Positions 45,837-54,773 are shown, counted from the stretch's first letter. The stretch is DNA of 64,000 nucleotides from an uncultured Flavobacteriaceae bacterium (GCA_947488435.1 CANKZG010000001.1:186001-250000), one strand, 5' to 3'. Notes: generated from the letters alone by a model not told the origin. Translations and numbers: made by a program.

Positions 45837-46763
45837 TTACAAAATTGCTCTTAATCCTATATTATAACTTTCTCCTAAACCAGTATTATCTCCACGTACA
45901 AAATTGGTATACAAGAATTCTAAATTCAATTCTTTACTCAACTGAAACTTTACACCTCCACCAACGGCTGTAAAATTCTGTGTAAAATCATTTCCAAAAT
46001 CTAAAAGTTGAGAATGCTGCAATAATCCCGTAATCGTAAAGTTCGAACTTGGGAAATAACTGAACACTACCGCAGGGATTAAACGTAAACTGTTGTTCGC
46101 AAAACTTCCGTCAATCTGATTCCCGTTAGCATCAAATTCTGCCTCTGATCCAAAACTATATTCTGTATTAAGTTCTGCAAAAAACTGCCATTTATCTCCT
46201 GGAAAAACATAGTCAAAAAAGTATCTGTTCTGCCAGATAAAAGAATCCTGCGCTAAGAAGACTCCATTTTCAACTTCATTATCCAATAAAGGAATAAACA
46301 ACGCAGTTTGATACGATAAACTCTTTGATAGTTTCGGAAAAGGCACAATCCGTATAGAAGGTGCAATATGCGTTAACCCTGATCTAGAATTTTCATCTCC
46401 AGAAAAGTTAAACACATCAAATATCCCTTGATCACCAACGGTATTCGATCTAAATTGTGCAATTAAACCAATATTAATATCTCTTTCTCCTATGGCGCCA
46501 ACACCAAAAAAAGCTTCAAACGTAGTGGTAAAAAAGTTTTCTCTTGGAATATCTCCATCTACAAAAGTACTTTCTGTTTGGGTAAATAAATTATTGAAAA
46601 ATTTAAGATCAACTTGTCCTTTTCCTATTAATTTGGAAGGTGTGAATTTTTGAATGTTACTTCGTCCGTCATCCTGATCCGTATCCTGATCGTCTTGCGC
46701 CAATACTGGTGCTGTTATAAATAAGAAAAGTAATGCGTATACGTAATTTTTTAATGTTTTCAT
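45837..46763 (-). CDS. Outer-membrane beta-barrel protein, function unknown
   Basis: 308 residues: a signal peptide (about 1-22, 'APVLAQ'), an Asp/Gln-rich acidic stretch (about 23-33) and alternating amphipathic strands to a C-terminal 'YNIGLRAIL', as in small outer-membrane barrels. Phrases such as 'FVDGDIPRENFFTTTFEAFF' and 'AVVFSYFPSSNFTITGLLQH' suggest a barrel of about 12 strands. No functional motif is recognised. It lies 33 bases behind the DUF547 gene on the same strand. Confidence 0.68.
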   Translation of the reverse strand: MKTLKNYVYALLFLFITAPVLAQDDQDTDQDDGRSNIQKFTPSKLIGKGQVDLKFFNNLFTQTESTFVDGDIPRENFFTTTFEAFFGVGAIGERDINIGLIAQFRSNTVGDQGIFDVFNFSGDENSRSGLTHIAPSIRIVPFPKLSKSLSYQTALFIPLLDNEVENGVFLAQDSFIWQNRYFFDYVFPGDKWQFFAELNTEYSFGSEAEFDANGNQIDGSFANNSLRLIPAVVFSYFPSSNFTITGLLQHSQLLDFGNDFTQNFTAVGGGVKFQLSKELNLEFLYTNFVRGDNTGLGESYNIGLRAIL

Positions 46764-46796
46764 TTTAGATGTTGTTTTTAACTATTTTATTGTTTT

Positions 46797-47519
46797 TTAT
46801 TTTGAATCATTTAAAGTCCAGTCATAGGAATAGAAGGAAACTTTAGCTTTAGTCGGAATTTTTTCAGTTTTATACTGATTTACAAATTCTATATAGCTTT
46901 TTCCTCCTCTTTTGAAATCTTCTGGGTACCATTCGAAAATTTGAGATAACTGTACTCTGTTTTTATTTACCCTTATAAAATCTGAATTATTAAGTGCTAA
47001 TTTGGTTTGTTTCTCCAATTGAGCATCCAAGGATCCAGGCATATATGCGGTATTAATTATTGGTGGGCAACCCAAACCTGCGCATACCAAAACAAAATGA
47101 AAACGAGCTTCGTTGGGAAATTTTGCACGTAACAGTTTGTTTTCAATATCATTTAATACAATATTTTCTCCTCCTATACTATGCTTTGTTTTATCAAAAA
47201 AGCCTTTGATGTCCAGAGGACGTTTTACTGGATATTTATCAACTATACCCTTAATTACAGTCAAATTATAACCGTTAATCCAAAAAGCCTGATATTCTGC
47301 TTTGTTTGAAACGGAAACTCGTATCCCTTCGGCAAGTGTTATTAGTTCATTAAGTTCTTCGGGATTGTTTTTTATGTCTCCATAAGCTACCCTGCCGTTC
47401 TTGACATAATTTTTAAAGAAAGTGTCTGCTTTTGCAAAAAAACTTGCAGTATCTTGTCCATAAGAATTTGTAAAAACTAAGGTAAAAACGATTGCTATTT
47501 TTAAAATATTTGTTTTCAT
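46797..47519 (-). CDS. Exported DUF547 protein (second copy)
   Basis: 240 residues from the ATG at 47519 (MKTNILKIAIVFTLVFTNS), which gives a clean signal peptide ending 'SYGQ'; the in-frame ATG at 47561 is rejected since it runs through the conserved 5' element. DUF547 hallmarks: 'AFWINGYNLTVIKGIVD', 'DIENKLLR', 'HFVLVCAGLGCPPI' and 'LSQIFEWYPEDF'. The CxxxxC pair is shared with the copy at 36792. It diverges from the flavin oxidoreductase operon, with which it shares a 5' leader element, suggesting joint regulation. Confidence 0.85.
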   Translation of the reverse strand: MKTNILKIAIVFTLVFTNSYGQDTASFFAKADTFFKNYVKNGRVAYGDIKNNPEELNELITLAEGIRVSVSNKAEYQAFWINGYNLTVIKGIVDKYPVKRPLDIKGFFDKTKHSIGGENIVLNDIENKLLRAKFPNEARFHFVLVCAGLGCPPIINTAYMPGSLDAQLEKQTKLALNNSDFIRVNKNRVQLSQIFEWYPEDFKRGGKSYIEFVNQYKTEKIPTKAKVSFYSYDWTLNDSK

Positions 47520-47528
47520 TATTTTCGA

Positions 47529-47558
47529 TTTGTATGTGTTAGACTGTCGCTTAGGTCG
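47529..47558 (-). promoter_or_regulatory. 5' leader element, copy 1 (DUF547 side)
   Basis: On the minus strand this reads CGACCTAAGCGACAGTCTAA followed by CACATACAAA, ending 9 bases before the DUF547 ATG. It resembles the plus-strand copy at 47725-47752 over its full length, apart from small indels and substitutions. The two copies form a large inverted repeat across the divergent gap. It may be a regulator site or a transcribed leader element. Confidence 0.5.
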
Positions 47559-47712
47559 CAAGTAATCTTACTACCCTACAAAATGCAATTTTTTTTATGA
47601 TTTATTTAAGAATATCATAATCAGCGAGTTAGAAGTACGGTATATTCTAAAAACCTTACATTAATTTTTACTATTTAAAATACTTCTAAATAAAACATTT
47701 CGATTAAGTTAT

Positions 47713-47720
47713 TATATTTA
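47713..47720 (+). promoter_or_regulatory. -7 promoter element of the oxidoreductase operon
   Basis: TATATTTA, one mismatch to TAnnTTTG. The predicted transcription start, about 47725-47727, coincides with the beginning of the shared leader element. No strong -33 element is seen. Confidence 0.35.
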
Positions 47721-47724
47721 AGGG

Positions 47725-47752
47725 CGACCTATTCGCAGTCAACTGATACAAA
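47725..47752 (+). promoter_or_regulatory. 5' leader element, copy 2 (oxidoreductase side)
   Basis: CGACCTATTCGCAGTCAACT followed by GATACAAA, ending 3 bases before the oxidoreductase ATG. It matches the minus-strand copy at 47529-47558 in the same orientation relative to its gene, including the terminal ATACAAA. The conserved position next to two start codons suggests co-regulation at the promoter or in the 5' untranslated region. Confidence 0.5.
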
Positions 47753-47755
47753 CAA

Positions 47756-49102
47756 ATGGAGAATATTGTTATTATAGGAAACGGTGTTGCCGGTATATCT
47801 GCAGCACGCCATATTCGAAAACTTTCCGACAAAAGAATTATCATAATTTCTGCCGAGACCGACTACTTTTTTTCAAGAACAGCACTTATGTATGTGTATA
47901 TGGGACACATGAAATTTGAGCATATCCAACCTTATGAAAATTGGTTTTGGGAAAAAAATAGAATTGACCTTATTAGAGGTTATGTAACGGAAGTAAATCA
48001 CACTGAAAAGAAACTTAAAGTAGAAGGTTCTCGAGATATTCAGTATGATAAACTTATTATAGCCACAGGTTCTAAGCCCAATAAATTTGGATGGCCAGGA
48101 CAGGATTCGCATGGGGCCCAGGGCCTATATTCTAAACAAGATCTTGATTTACTCGAAATTAACGCCCCAAATGCAGACGTTTGTAAACGGGCAGTAATTG
48201 TTGGAGGAGGACTTATTGGTATCGAATTGGCAGAAATGCTACGTAGCCGTGATATCCCAGTAACTTTTCTTGTTCGCGAATCTAGTTTCTGGAACGGAGT
48301 ATTACCGAATGGGGAATCAGCCTTAATTAACGAGCATATTTTAGAACATCATATTGATTTAAGATTAGCCACCAATATGAATGAAATTATTGCTGATGAA
48401 AACGGAAGAGTAAAAGCAGTTACAACAGATAAAGGGGAAACCATTGCCTGTGATTTTGTAGGACTTACAGCCGGAGTATCTCCAAATGTAGACTTTCTGA
48501 AGGATTCTGGTATTGAAATAGGGAGAGGTGTAAAAGTAAATCGTTTTTTAGAAACCAATATCAAAGATGTTTATGCCATTGGAGATTGTGCAGAACAGCA
48601 TGAGCCAATAGGTAATCGAAGACCAATTGAAGCGGTATGGTATACCGGGCGTATGATGGGAGAAACGGTTGCGCAAACGATTTGCGGAAACCGGATCGAA
48701 TACAAACCAGGGCATTGGTTTAATTCTGCAAAGTTTCTAGATGTAGAATATCAGACCTATGGTTGGGTTTTTGCCGGCCGTGGCAGAAAAGATCATGAAG
48801 AACATTTTCATTGGAGACATGCTACAGAAAAAATATGTGTTACCGTAGCCTATCATAAGGATAGTAAGCTCTTTTTAGGGATCAATACCTTTGGTATTCG
48901 TATGCGCCATGAGATATTTGATCGATGGTTAACAGAAGCAAAGGATGTTAATTACGTGATGGAGCACTTAAAAGATGCCAATTTCGATCCTGAATTTTAT
49001 GCGCAATATGAGCATGAAATTGTTTCGAAATTCAATTCAGAAACCGGAACTCAAATAAAACCAAAGAAAAAAAGTTGGAAACGAATTTTTCAAACGACAT
49101 AA
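47756..49102 (+). CDS. FAD/NAD(P)-dependent pyridine nucleotide-disulfide oxidoreductase family protein
   Basis: 448 residues, cytoplasmic. Two dinucleotide-binding folds are visible: FAD motif 'IIGNGVAGISAARHI' at the N-terminus and NAD(P)H motif 'RAVIVGGGLIGIELAEML' near 145; the FAD-contacting 'DVYAIGDCAE' is at about 275. The C-terminal third (about 310-440) differs from rubredoxin reductase and nitrite reductase NirB. It probably passes electrons from NAD(P)H to a partner; the Fe-S membrane protein encoded 15 bases downstream is the natural candidate. It is the first gene of a six-gene operon. Confidence 0.85.
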   Translation: MENIVIIGNGVAGISAARHIRKLSDKRIIIISAETDYFFSRTALMYVYMGHMKFEHIQPYENWFWEKNRIDLIRGYVTEVNHTEKKLKVEGSRDIQYDKLIIATGSKPNKFGWPGQDSHGAQGLYSKQDLDLLEINAPNADVCKRAVIVGGGLIGIELAEMLRSRDIPVTFLVRESSFWNGVLPNGESALINEHILEHHIDLRLATNMNEIIADENGRVKAVTTDKGETIACDFVGLTAGVSPNVDFLKDSGIEIGRGVKVNRFLETNIKDVYAIGDCAEQHEPIGNRRPIEAVWYTGRMMGETVAQTICGNRIEYKPGHWFNSAKFLDVEYQTYGWVFAGRGRKDHEEHFHWRHATEKICVTVAYHKDSKLFLGINTFGIRMRHEIFDRWLTEAKDVNYVMEHLKDANFDPEFYAQYEHEIVSKFNSETGTQIKPKKKSWKRIFQTT

Positions 49103-49117
49103 AGATTTATAGAAAAT

Positions 49118-50710
49118 ATGAGTACTTACGATAGAAGTATGGCCTTAACGGGTCAGCCGCCAAAAAAACTAAATAAAGGACAAAAAATTTCAGCATTAAT
49201 TGGCACTGTAGGTTTGGGGATTATGCTCCTTGCCGCCTTTAATGTAGAATTTCCAAATAGAGCATTGTGGTTATTTATTGCACTCTCGTCAATTATGGGA
49301 GGTACTATTTGGTATGCTAAGGCGTCCTATGGACACAAGGTAAAGGGAATAAAGAATGATGGTGTTTGGTTTAAATCATTAAGCAACAAAGGTTTAATGG
49401 GTTGGCTAGCTGGAATTGCTTTAACAGGTTTCTACATCATCCTTTATTTTTATCCGGCTTATTTAGGTTTGGTAAAAGATGGTCCAAATAACGGTGTTAT
49501 AGCACTTTTCGATCCCTTTAGCAGACTCTTAAGTGGTAACCCAGCAAGTCAGTGGTTTGTTTACGGAACCTTATATACGGTGGCCGTTTTAGCCTTTGGC
49601 ATTAAATTCATGTGGAAATATCGACACAATAGATATGAGTTGGTGCGTACAGGTAGTGTAATGTTCTTTCAAACGGCATTTGCTTTCTTAATTCCAGAGT
49701 TTATGGCTCGTTTGAATAGTGATACATTTTCATTGCCATATTATAACTTCACAAAAATGTGGCCATTAGATAATTATCATTTTGAAGGGTATCGGGTAAA
49801 AAGCCTTGTTACAGCTGGAGATGTTGGATTGGGCTTATTAATTTTTGGGATCGCTTCTATTTTTATCATTTCGCCCATATTAACTTTTAAATATGGTAAG
49901 CGTTGGTACTGCTCATGGGTTTGTGGTTGTGGAGGGTTAGCCGAAACCATTGGAGATCCTTTTAGACAGTTAAGTGACAAAACGGTTAAAGCCTGGAATA
50001 TTGAGCGTTGGGTTGTGCATAGTGTAGTTGTATTTGTTACCTTAATGACTACAGCAGTGATTTATTCCTATTTAGGAAATGACACTTCAAAGTATTGGTT
50101 AACCAAAACTACTTTCCTACTAGGAGTGGGAGGTTTGCTTACTGCAGTTTTTGCTTGGGTCATGATTTTTAAAAGAAAGCAACTCCAAAAGGATGCTCAA
50201 TATGGGGCTATTGGATATTTTGTAATAATTATTGCGCTTATTGGTTTTCATTTTTTAAGTGGAGATGGACATATATTCTTATTTAAGTCAGGTACTTTAA
50301 GAAAAACATATGGTTTTTTAATTGGAAGTATTTTTTCTGGAGTAATTGGAACTGGGTTTTATCCTATTTTTGGAAATCGTGTATGGTGTAGGTTTGGTTG
50401 TCCAATGGCTGCTATCTTAGGATTTCAACAAAAGTTATTCTCAAAATTTAGAATATCAACAAATGGTGGTCAATGTATTTCCTGTGGCAACTGCTCTACC
50501 TATTGCGAAATGGGAATTGATGTTCGTGCATATGCGCAGAAAGGGGAAAACATCGTACGTTCCAGCTGTGTAGGATGTGGTATTTGTTCTGCTGTGTGTC
50601 CTAGAGGCGTACTAAAATTAGAAAATGGACCATTAGAAGGTCGTATTGATAGCAATCAAGTATTATTAGGAAACGATGTAGATTTGATGACCTTAGTAAA
50701 CAAAAAATAA
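49118..50710 (+). CDS. Polytopic membrane protein with two [4Fe-4S] ferredoxin motifs (NapH/NosR/CcoG-like)
   Basis: 530 residues with about ten membrane segments. Cys motifs occur in order: 'YCSWVCGCGG' and 'WCRFGCPMAA', the paired membrane-loop Cys of the NapH/NosR type, then two ferredoxin clusters, 'CISCGNCSTYC' and 'CVGCGICSAVCP', in a C-terminal cytoplasmic tail. Such proteins move electrons between cytoplasmic donors and quinones or periplasmic acceptors. The gene follows the flavin oxidoreductase by 15 bases. No nitrate, nitrous oxide or cytochrome oxidase genes are near, so the electron acceptor is unknown. Confidence 0.85.
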   Translation: MSTYDRSMALTGQPPKKLNKGQKISALIGTVGLGIMLLAAFNVEFPNRALWLFIALSSIMGGTIWYAKASYGHKVKGIKNDGVWFKSLSNKGLMGWLAGIALTGFYIILYFYPAYLGLVKDGPNNGVIALFDPFSRLLSGNPASQWFVYGTLYTVAVLAFGIKFMWKYRHNRYELVRTGSVMFFQTAFAFLIPEFMARLNSDTFSLPYYNFTKMWPLDNYHFEGYRVKSLVTAGDVGLGLLIFGIASIFIISPILTFKYGKRWYCSWVCGCGGLAETIGDPFRQLSDKTVKAWNIERWVVHSVVVFVTLMTTAVIYSYLGNDTSKYWLTKTTFLLGVGGLLTAVFAWVMIFKRKQLQKDAQYGAIGYFVIIIALIGFHFLSGDGHIFLFKSGTLRKTYGFLIGSIFSGVIGTGFYPIFGNRVWCRFGCPMAAILGFQQKLFSKFRISTNGGQCISCGNCSTYCEMGIDVRAYAQKGENIVRSSCVGCGICSAVCPRGVLKLENGPLEGRIDSNQVLLGNDVDLMTLVNKK

Positions 50711-50758
50711 ATTTGTTAAGCTTGACCTATTTTCACGACGAAATAAAAAAATAATCCC

Positions 50759-51244
50759 GTGATTGCGAAATTATCTGTTTTCCTAATATTATGTATCGGT
50801 TTGGTAGGATTCTCTCCCGTAAAGCGAATGTATAAAAAGGATTATTATAAAACAGGGAAATTAAAAGCGGAAGGCTGGGTTAAAGGAACTACTAAATCCG
50901 GTTATTGGAAATTTTATCATCCAAATGGTAAGATAGCTGAACAAGGACATTATACGAACAATAAGCGAACAAAGTATTGGTACTTTTACAATGAAAAAGG
51001 ATCGATAACCAAAGAAGGTCATTACAATAAAGGAAGTATGGCCAATTGGTGGTTGTATTATGATGCTACAGGAAAAATACAACATAAATGCCAGCTTATT
51101 AATGGTGTTAAAAATGGATATTGTTTAAAGTATAAGAAGGAAAAACTAGCTTCAGCAGAAAAATATAGTAATGGAAAGAAAATTAAAGAATGGTATAGCT
51201 TAAGCAGTTTTAAAAAAGAAAACAGTTTGTCCGATTTAAAATAA
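50759..51244 (+). CDS. Exported MORN-repeat (YwqK-like) protein
   Basis: 161 residues. The start is GTG at 50759, giving a signal peptide (MIAKLSVFLILCIGLVGFSP). MORN-like repeats follow, each about 23 residues with the pattern G-x-W-x-x-Y-x-x-x-G: 'GYWKFYHPNGKIAEQGHY', 'KYWYFYNEKGSITKEGHY', 'NWWLYYDATGKIQHK'. Such repeats bind proteins or membranes. Databases often label this type 'YwqK antitoxin', but no toxin gene is adjacent. The stop abuts the next start, placing it firmly in the operon. Confidence 0.78.
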   Translation: MIAKLSVFLILCIGLVGFSPVKRMYKKDYYKTGKLKAEGWVKGTTKSGYWKFYHPNGKIAEQGHYTNNKRTKYWYFYNEKGSITKEGHYNKGSMANWWLYYDATGKIQHKCQLINGVKNGYCLKYKKEKLASAEKYSNGKKIKEWYSLSSFKKENSLSDLK

Positions 51245-51934
51245 ATGGCGGATATTAAGGTAATCATTCCTGCATTCAATGAAGCGGATTCCATTGCAAA
51301 TGTAATTCATGAAATTCCAAGTGAGGTTTCAGAAATCATTGTGGTTAATAATAATTCAACTGATAATACCACCCGAAATGCAGAGAAAGCTGGAGCTACG
51401 GTCTTAAATGAAACGCAAAGAGGTTATGGTTTTGCATGCCTTTGCGGTATGAATTATATCGCCAAACAATCCAAACAACCCGATATCATCGTATTTATTG
51501 ACGGAGATTATTCTGATTACCCCGAAGAACTCTCTAAAATAGTTGCACCAATACTTAATGATAACATGGATTTTGTAGTTGGAGCCAGAGTTAAGACGCT
51601 CAGAGAACCAGGGTCTATGACACCTCAGCAAGTCTTTGGCAATAAATTGGCTACTGTTTTAATGAAATTATTATTCGGAGCTAAATTCACAGATTTAGGT
51701 CCATTTCGAGCGATTCGATATAAAAGCTTAATTGCCTTAGATATGCAGGATACTACTTATGGATGGACGGTAGAGATGCAACTAAAGGCAATTCGGCAAA
51801 AATTAGCATACATTGAGGTACCTGTACGGTACAAAAAAAGAATTGGGATTTCTAAAGTGTCAGGTACTTTAAAAGGTACTATATTTGCAGGCATAAAGAT
51901 CCTAGGGTGGATATTTAAATATAGTATCAAATAA
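51245..51934 (+). CDS. DPM1-like glycosyltransferase family 2 protein
   Basis: 229 residues of the GT-A fold without membrane helices: 'VIIPAFNEADSIANVIHE', 'IIVVNNNSTDNTTRNAEKAG', the metal site 'VFIDGDYSDYP' and 'FTDLGPFRAIRYKSL'. Relatives load mannose or glucose onto polyprenyl phosphate. The start is directly after the MORN gene stop. With the GT-C-like protein encoded two genes downstream, it could supply a lipid-linked sugar donor for transfer outside the inner membrane. Confidence 0.82.
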   Translation: MADIKVIIPAFNEADSIANVIHEIPSEVSEIIVVNNNSTDNTTRNAEKAGATVLNETQRGYGFACLCGMNYIAKQSKQPDIIVFIDGDYSDYPEELSKIVAPILNDNMDFVVGARVKTLREPGSMTPQQVFGNKLATVLMKLLFGAKFTDLGPFRAIRYKSLIALDMQDTTYGWTVEMQLKAIRQKLAYIEVPVRYKKRIGISKVSGTLKGTIFAGIKILGWIFKYSIK

Positions 51935-51936
51935 TT

Positions 51937-53421
51937 ATGGGACTTATAATAGCTTACATCATTATCGGTATTTACAGTATAGCATTGTTATTGATATTTT
52001 GTTATAGCCTTGCGCAACTCAATCTGTTAGTAAATTATTTAGGATACAAAAGGAGAAACAAAGAAGCTCCAAAATACAATCTACTAGATCCCAAAGAAAT
52101 TCCTTATGTCACCATTCAATTGCCAATTTACAATGAAGAGTATGTCATTGAGCGATTGTTAGACAATATTTCAAAAATAGAGTACCCTTCCAGCAAATTA
52201 GAAATTCAAGTTTTAGACGATTCAACAGATGATTCTGTGTCAGAAACCGCGGAGCGTATCAAAGCATTACAAAAAAAGGGGATCGATATTCAACATATCC
52301 GAAGAGCAAATAGGGTAGGCTTTAAGGCAGGTGCTTTAAAAGAAGGACTGGATATCGCCAAAGGAGATTTCATCGCTATTTTTGATGCCGATTTTCTTCC
52401 CAATAGTGATTGGCTAAAAAAAACCGTGATCTACTTCAAGGATCAGGAAATTGGAGTTGTTCAAACGCGATGGGGCCATATTAACAGAAATTATTCCACC
52501 CTAACCAGAATTCAAGCTTTTGCCTTGGATGCTCATTTCACCTTAGAACAGGTTGGTAGAAACGCTAAAGGACATTTCATTAATTTCAATGGTACCGCTG
52601 GTATTTGGCGCAAGCAATGCATTCTAGATGCAGGAAATTGGGAGGGAGATACTTTAACCGAAGATTTGGACCTTAGTTATAGAGCACAATTAAAGAATTG
52701 GAAATTTAAATATTTAGAAGATGTAGAAACTCCTGCAGAATTACCTGTTGTAATAAGTGCTGCTCGCTCACAACAGTTTCGCTGGAATAAGGGCGGTGCA
52801 GAGAATTTCAAAAAAACCGTCTGGAGTGTGGTAACCGCAAAAAATATTTCCTTCAAAACTAAGTTTCATGGGGTAATGCATTTATTAAATAGCTCTATGT
52901 TTTTATGTGTATTTATTGTTGCATTACTAAGTGTACCTACCATGTATATTAAGGAAACTTTTGAGCATTTGGATTGGGTTTTTAATATTTTAAGTTTCTT
53001 TATAGTCAGTACTATTATCTTATTCGTCTGCTATTGGTTTACTTATAAAAGTATTCAGGGTAGTAGTTTTGATAATTTTGTGGACTACATCAAATTGTTT
53101 TTCACCTTTTTTTCCGTTGCACTTGGATTTTCTTTACACAATAGTGTCGCTGTTTTAGAGGGACATATGGGGAAACGAAGTGAATTTGTAAGAACCCCAA
53201 AATTTAATATCAATAACCTAACCGACAGCTGGAAAGGAAATAAGTACCTGACTAAGAAATTATCGCCAAACATGATTTTAGAAGCGGCATTAATGGTTTA
53301 TTTTCTTTTTGGTATGTATAGTGCAATTCCATTAAATGATTATGGACTTTTCCCCTTTCATTTTATGTTATTTGTAGGTTTTGGATTTGTGTTCTTTAAA
53401 TCGCTTACTGCAAAGGCTTAG
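51937..53421 (+). CDS. Processive-type GT2 glycosyltransferase resembling CslA/CslC mannan/glucan synthases
   Basis: 494 residues: an N-terminal membrane segment (about 4-26), a large catalytic domain (about 55-310) and three or four C-terminal membrane helices (about 325-480). Active-site motifs: 'VLDDSTDDS', 'IFDADF' (DxD), 'TEDLDLSYRAQLKNWKF' (TED) and 'QQFRWNKG' (QxxRW). 'FNGTAGIWRKQC' and 'RVGFKAGALKEG' resemble plant CslA/CslC synthases more than bacterial BcsA. There is no PilZ domain. It probably makes or extends a beta-linked glycan using a nucleotide sugar. Confidence 0.8.
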   Translation: MGLIIAYIIIGIYSIALLLIFCYSLAQLNLLVNYLGYKRRNKEAPKYNLLDPKEIPYVTIQLPIYNEEYVIERLLDNISKIEYPSSKLEIQVLDDSTDDSVSETAERIKALQKKGIDIQHIRRANRVGFKAGALKEGLDIAKGDFIAIFDADFLPNSDWLKKTVIYFKDQEIGVVQTRWGHINRNYSTLTRIQAFALDAHFTLEQVGRNAKGHFINFNGTAGIWRKQCILDAGNWEGDTLTEDLDLSYRAQLKNWKFKYLEDVETPAELPVVISAARSQQFRWNKGGAENFKKTVWSVVTAKNISFKTKFHGVMHLLNSSMFLCVFIVALLSVPTMYIKETFEHLDWVFNILSFFIVSTIILFVCYWFTYKSIQGSSFDNFVDYIKLFFTFFSVALGFSLHNSVAVLEGHMGKRSEFVRTPKFNINNLTDSWKGNKYLTKKLSPNMILEAALMVYFLFGMYSAIPLNDYGLFPFHFMLFVGFGFVFFKSLTAKA

Positions 53422-53423
53422 AT

Positions 53424-54773
53424 ATGTACTCCTATTGGAAACTTCATAAATTTCCAATTCTTATGATACTTTTAAGTATCATATTGTACAGTAGTTTCGC
53501 TTACGATCTTGTTCGCACAGATTTCATTAAGCTGTTTGCCTTATTTATAGCGCTATTCTTTCTTACGTACAAACTTATACAATTCGAAAAATTTAATTTT
53601 AAACTTCTTCTAGGGGCTGGCGTATTGTTTCGATTGATTTTTATCATTGCCACGCCCAATTTATCGCAGGATTTCTATCGATTTATTTGGGATGGGGAAT
53701 TGGTAAGACATTTTTCCAATCCTTATTTATATACCCCTGACACTTTAATTGCTCAAGGGGATTTATTCATTGCCAATTCGGAGGTTTTACATCAGAAAAT
53801 GGGAACCTTAAGTGCACGACATTTCTCCAACTACCCTCCGCTTAATCAATTAATTTTTGCACTGTCAACGTTATTTGCAGGAAAGAGTATTCTTGGAGCA
53901 GTTATTAGTATGCGCATCTTTATAATACTTGCCGATATTGGGATTGTATATTACGGCAGAAAGTTACTCCAAAACCTTAATCTTTCAAGGCATCTTATTT
54001 TTTGGTATTTCCTAAATCCTCTAGTTTTGATTGAACTTACAGGAAATTTACATTTTGAAGGTGTGATGCTATTCTTTTTTGTTTGGTCTATCTACCTTCT
54101 TACTCAAAAAAAATGGGCATTTGCAGCCGTAGTATATGCGCTATCTATTTCCGTAAAACTTGTTCCTCTTTTGTTTTTACCACTGTTCCTACGCTATTTT
54201 GGATTTAAAAAAAGTATTCCTTTTTACCTTGTTGTGGGAGGTACCATAATAGCTTTATTGATTCCTTTTTTCTCATCAGAATTTATTCACAACTATTCCG
54301 AGACAATAGGACTCTGGTTTTCTAATTTTGAATTTAATGCAGGATTCTATAATCTTATCAAACAAATTGCTGTAACTTTTGATGTAAAGGGATATCAACT
54401 CATTAAAATTTTTGGAAAAATCTCCCCTTTTCTAGTAATAGCAGTTACTATACTATTTACATTTTTCCGTAAGAACAATGACCCAAAAGTATTATTAACG
54501 TCCATGCTTTGGATACTGACCCTATACTATTTACAGGCTACAACGGTGCATCCCTGGTACATTATATTTCTCGTATTACTTACACTTTTTACACCCTATC
54601 GTTTCGCGTTGGTGTGGTCTTCTGCTGTAATATTAAGTTATTGGGCCTATGCTAACAGTGATTATCGAGAAAACTTATGGCTCCTATTACTTGAATATAT
54701 CTTGGTATATGGTTTTATTTTTTATGAAATGTATAAAATTAGACAGCTTAAATTATCATTTACTAAAAAATAA
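53424..54773 (+). CDS. Polytopic GT-C-type glycosyltransferase (mannosyltransferase-like)
   Basis: 449 residues with ten or more membrane segments. 'ATPNLSQDFYRFIWDGELV' in the first large loop carries the acidic Asp typical of GT-C enzymes, and 'GNLHFEGVMLFFFVWSIYL' follows. Such enzymes take a sugar from a polyprenyl-phosphate donor on the outer face of the inner membrane; PIG-M/GT87-like mannosyltransferases are the nearest pattern. It starts 2 bases after the CslA-like gene and is the last gene of the operon. Confidence 0.75.
   Translation: MYSYWKLHKFPILMILLSIILYSSFAYDLVRTDFIKLFALFIALFFLTYKLIQFEKFNFKLLLGAGVLFRLIFIIATPNLSQDFYRFIWDGELVRHFSNPYLYTPDTLIAQGDLFIANSEVLHQKMGTLSARHFSNYPPLNQLIFALSTLFAGKSILGAVISMRIFIILADIGIVYYGRKLLQNLNLSRHLIFWYFLNPLVLIELTGNLHFEGVMLFFFVWSIYLLTQKKWAFAAVVYALSISVKLVPLLFLPLFLRYFGFKKSIPFYLVVGGTIIALLIPFFSSEFIHNYSETIGLWFSNFEFNAGFYNLIKQIAVTFDVKGYQLIKIFGKISPFLVIAVTILFTFFRKNNDPKVLLTSMLWILTLYYLQATTVHPWYIIFLVLLTLFTPYRFALVWSSAVILSYWAYANSDYRENLWLLLLEYILVYGFIFYEMYKIRQLKLSFTKK

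Noticed and set aside
50759-51244. Toxin-antitoxin system based on the YwqK-like MORN protein
   Set aside because: The protein is exported, sits in a glycosyltransferase operon, and no toxin-like partner gene is adjacent.
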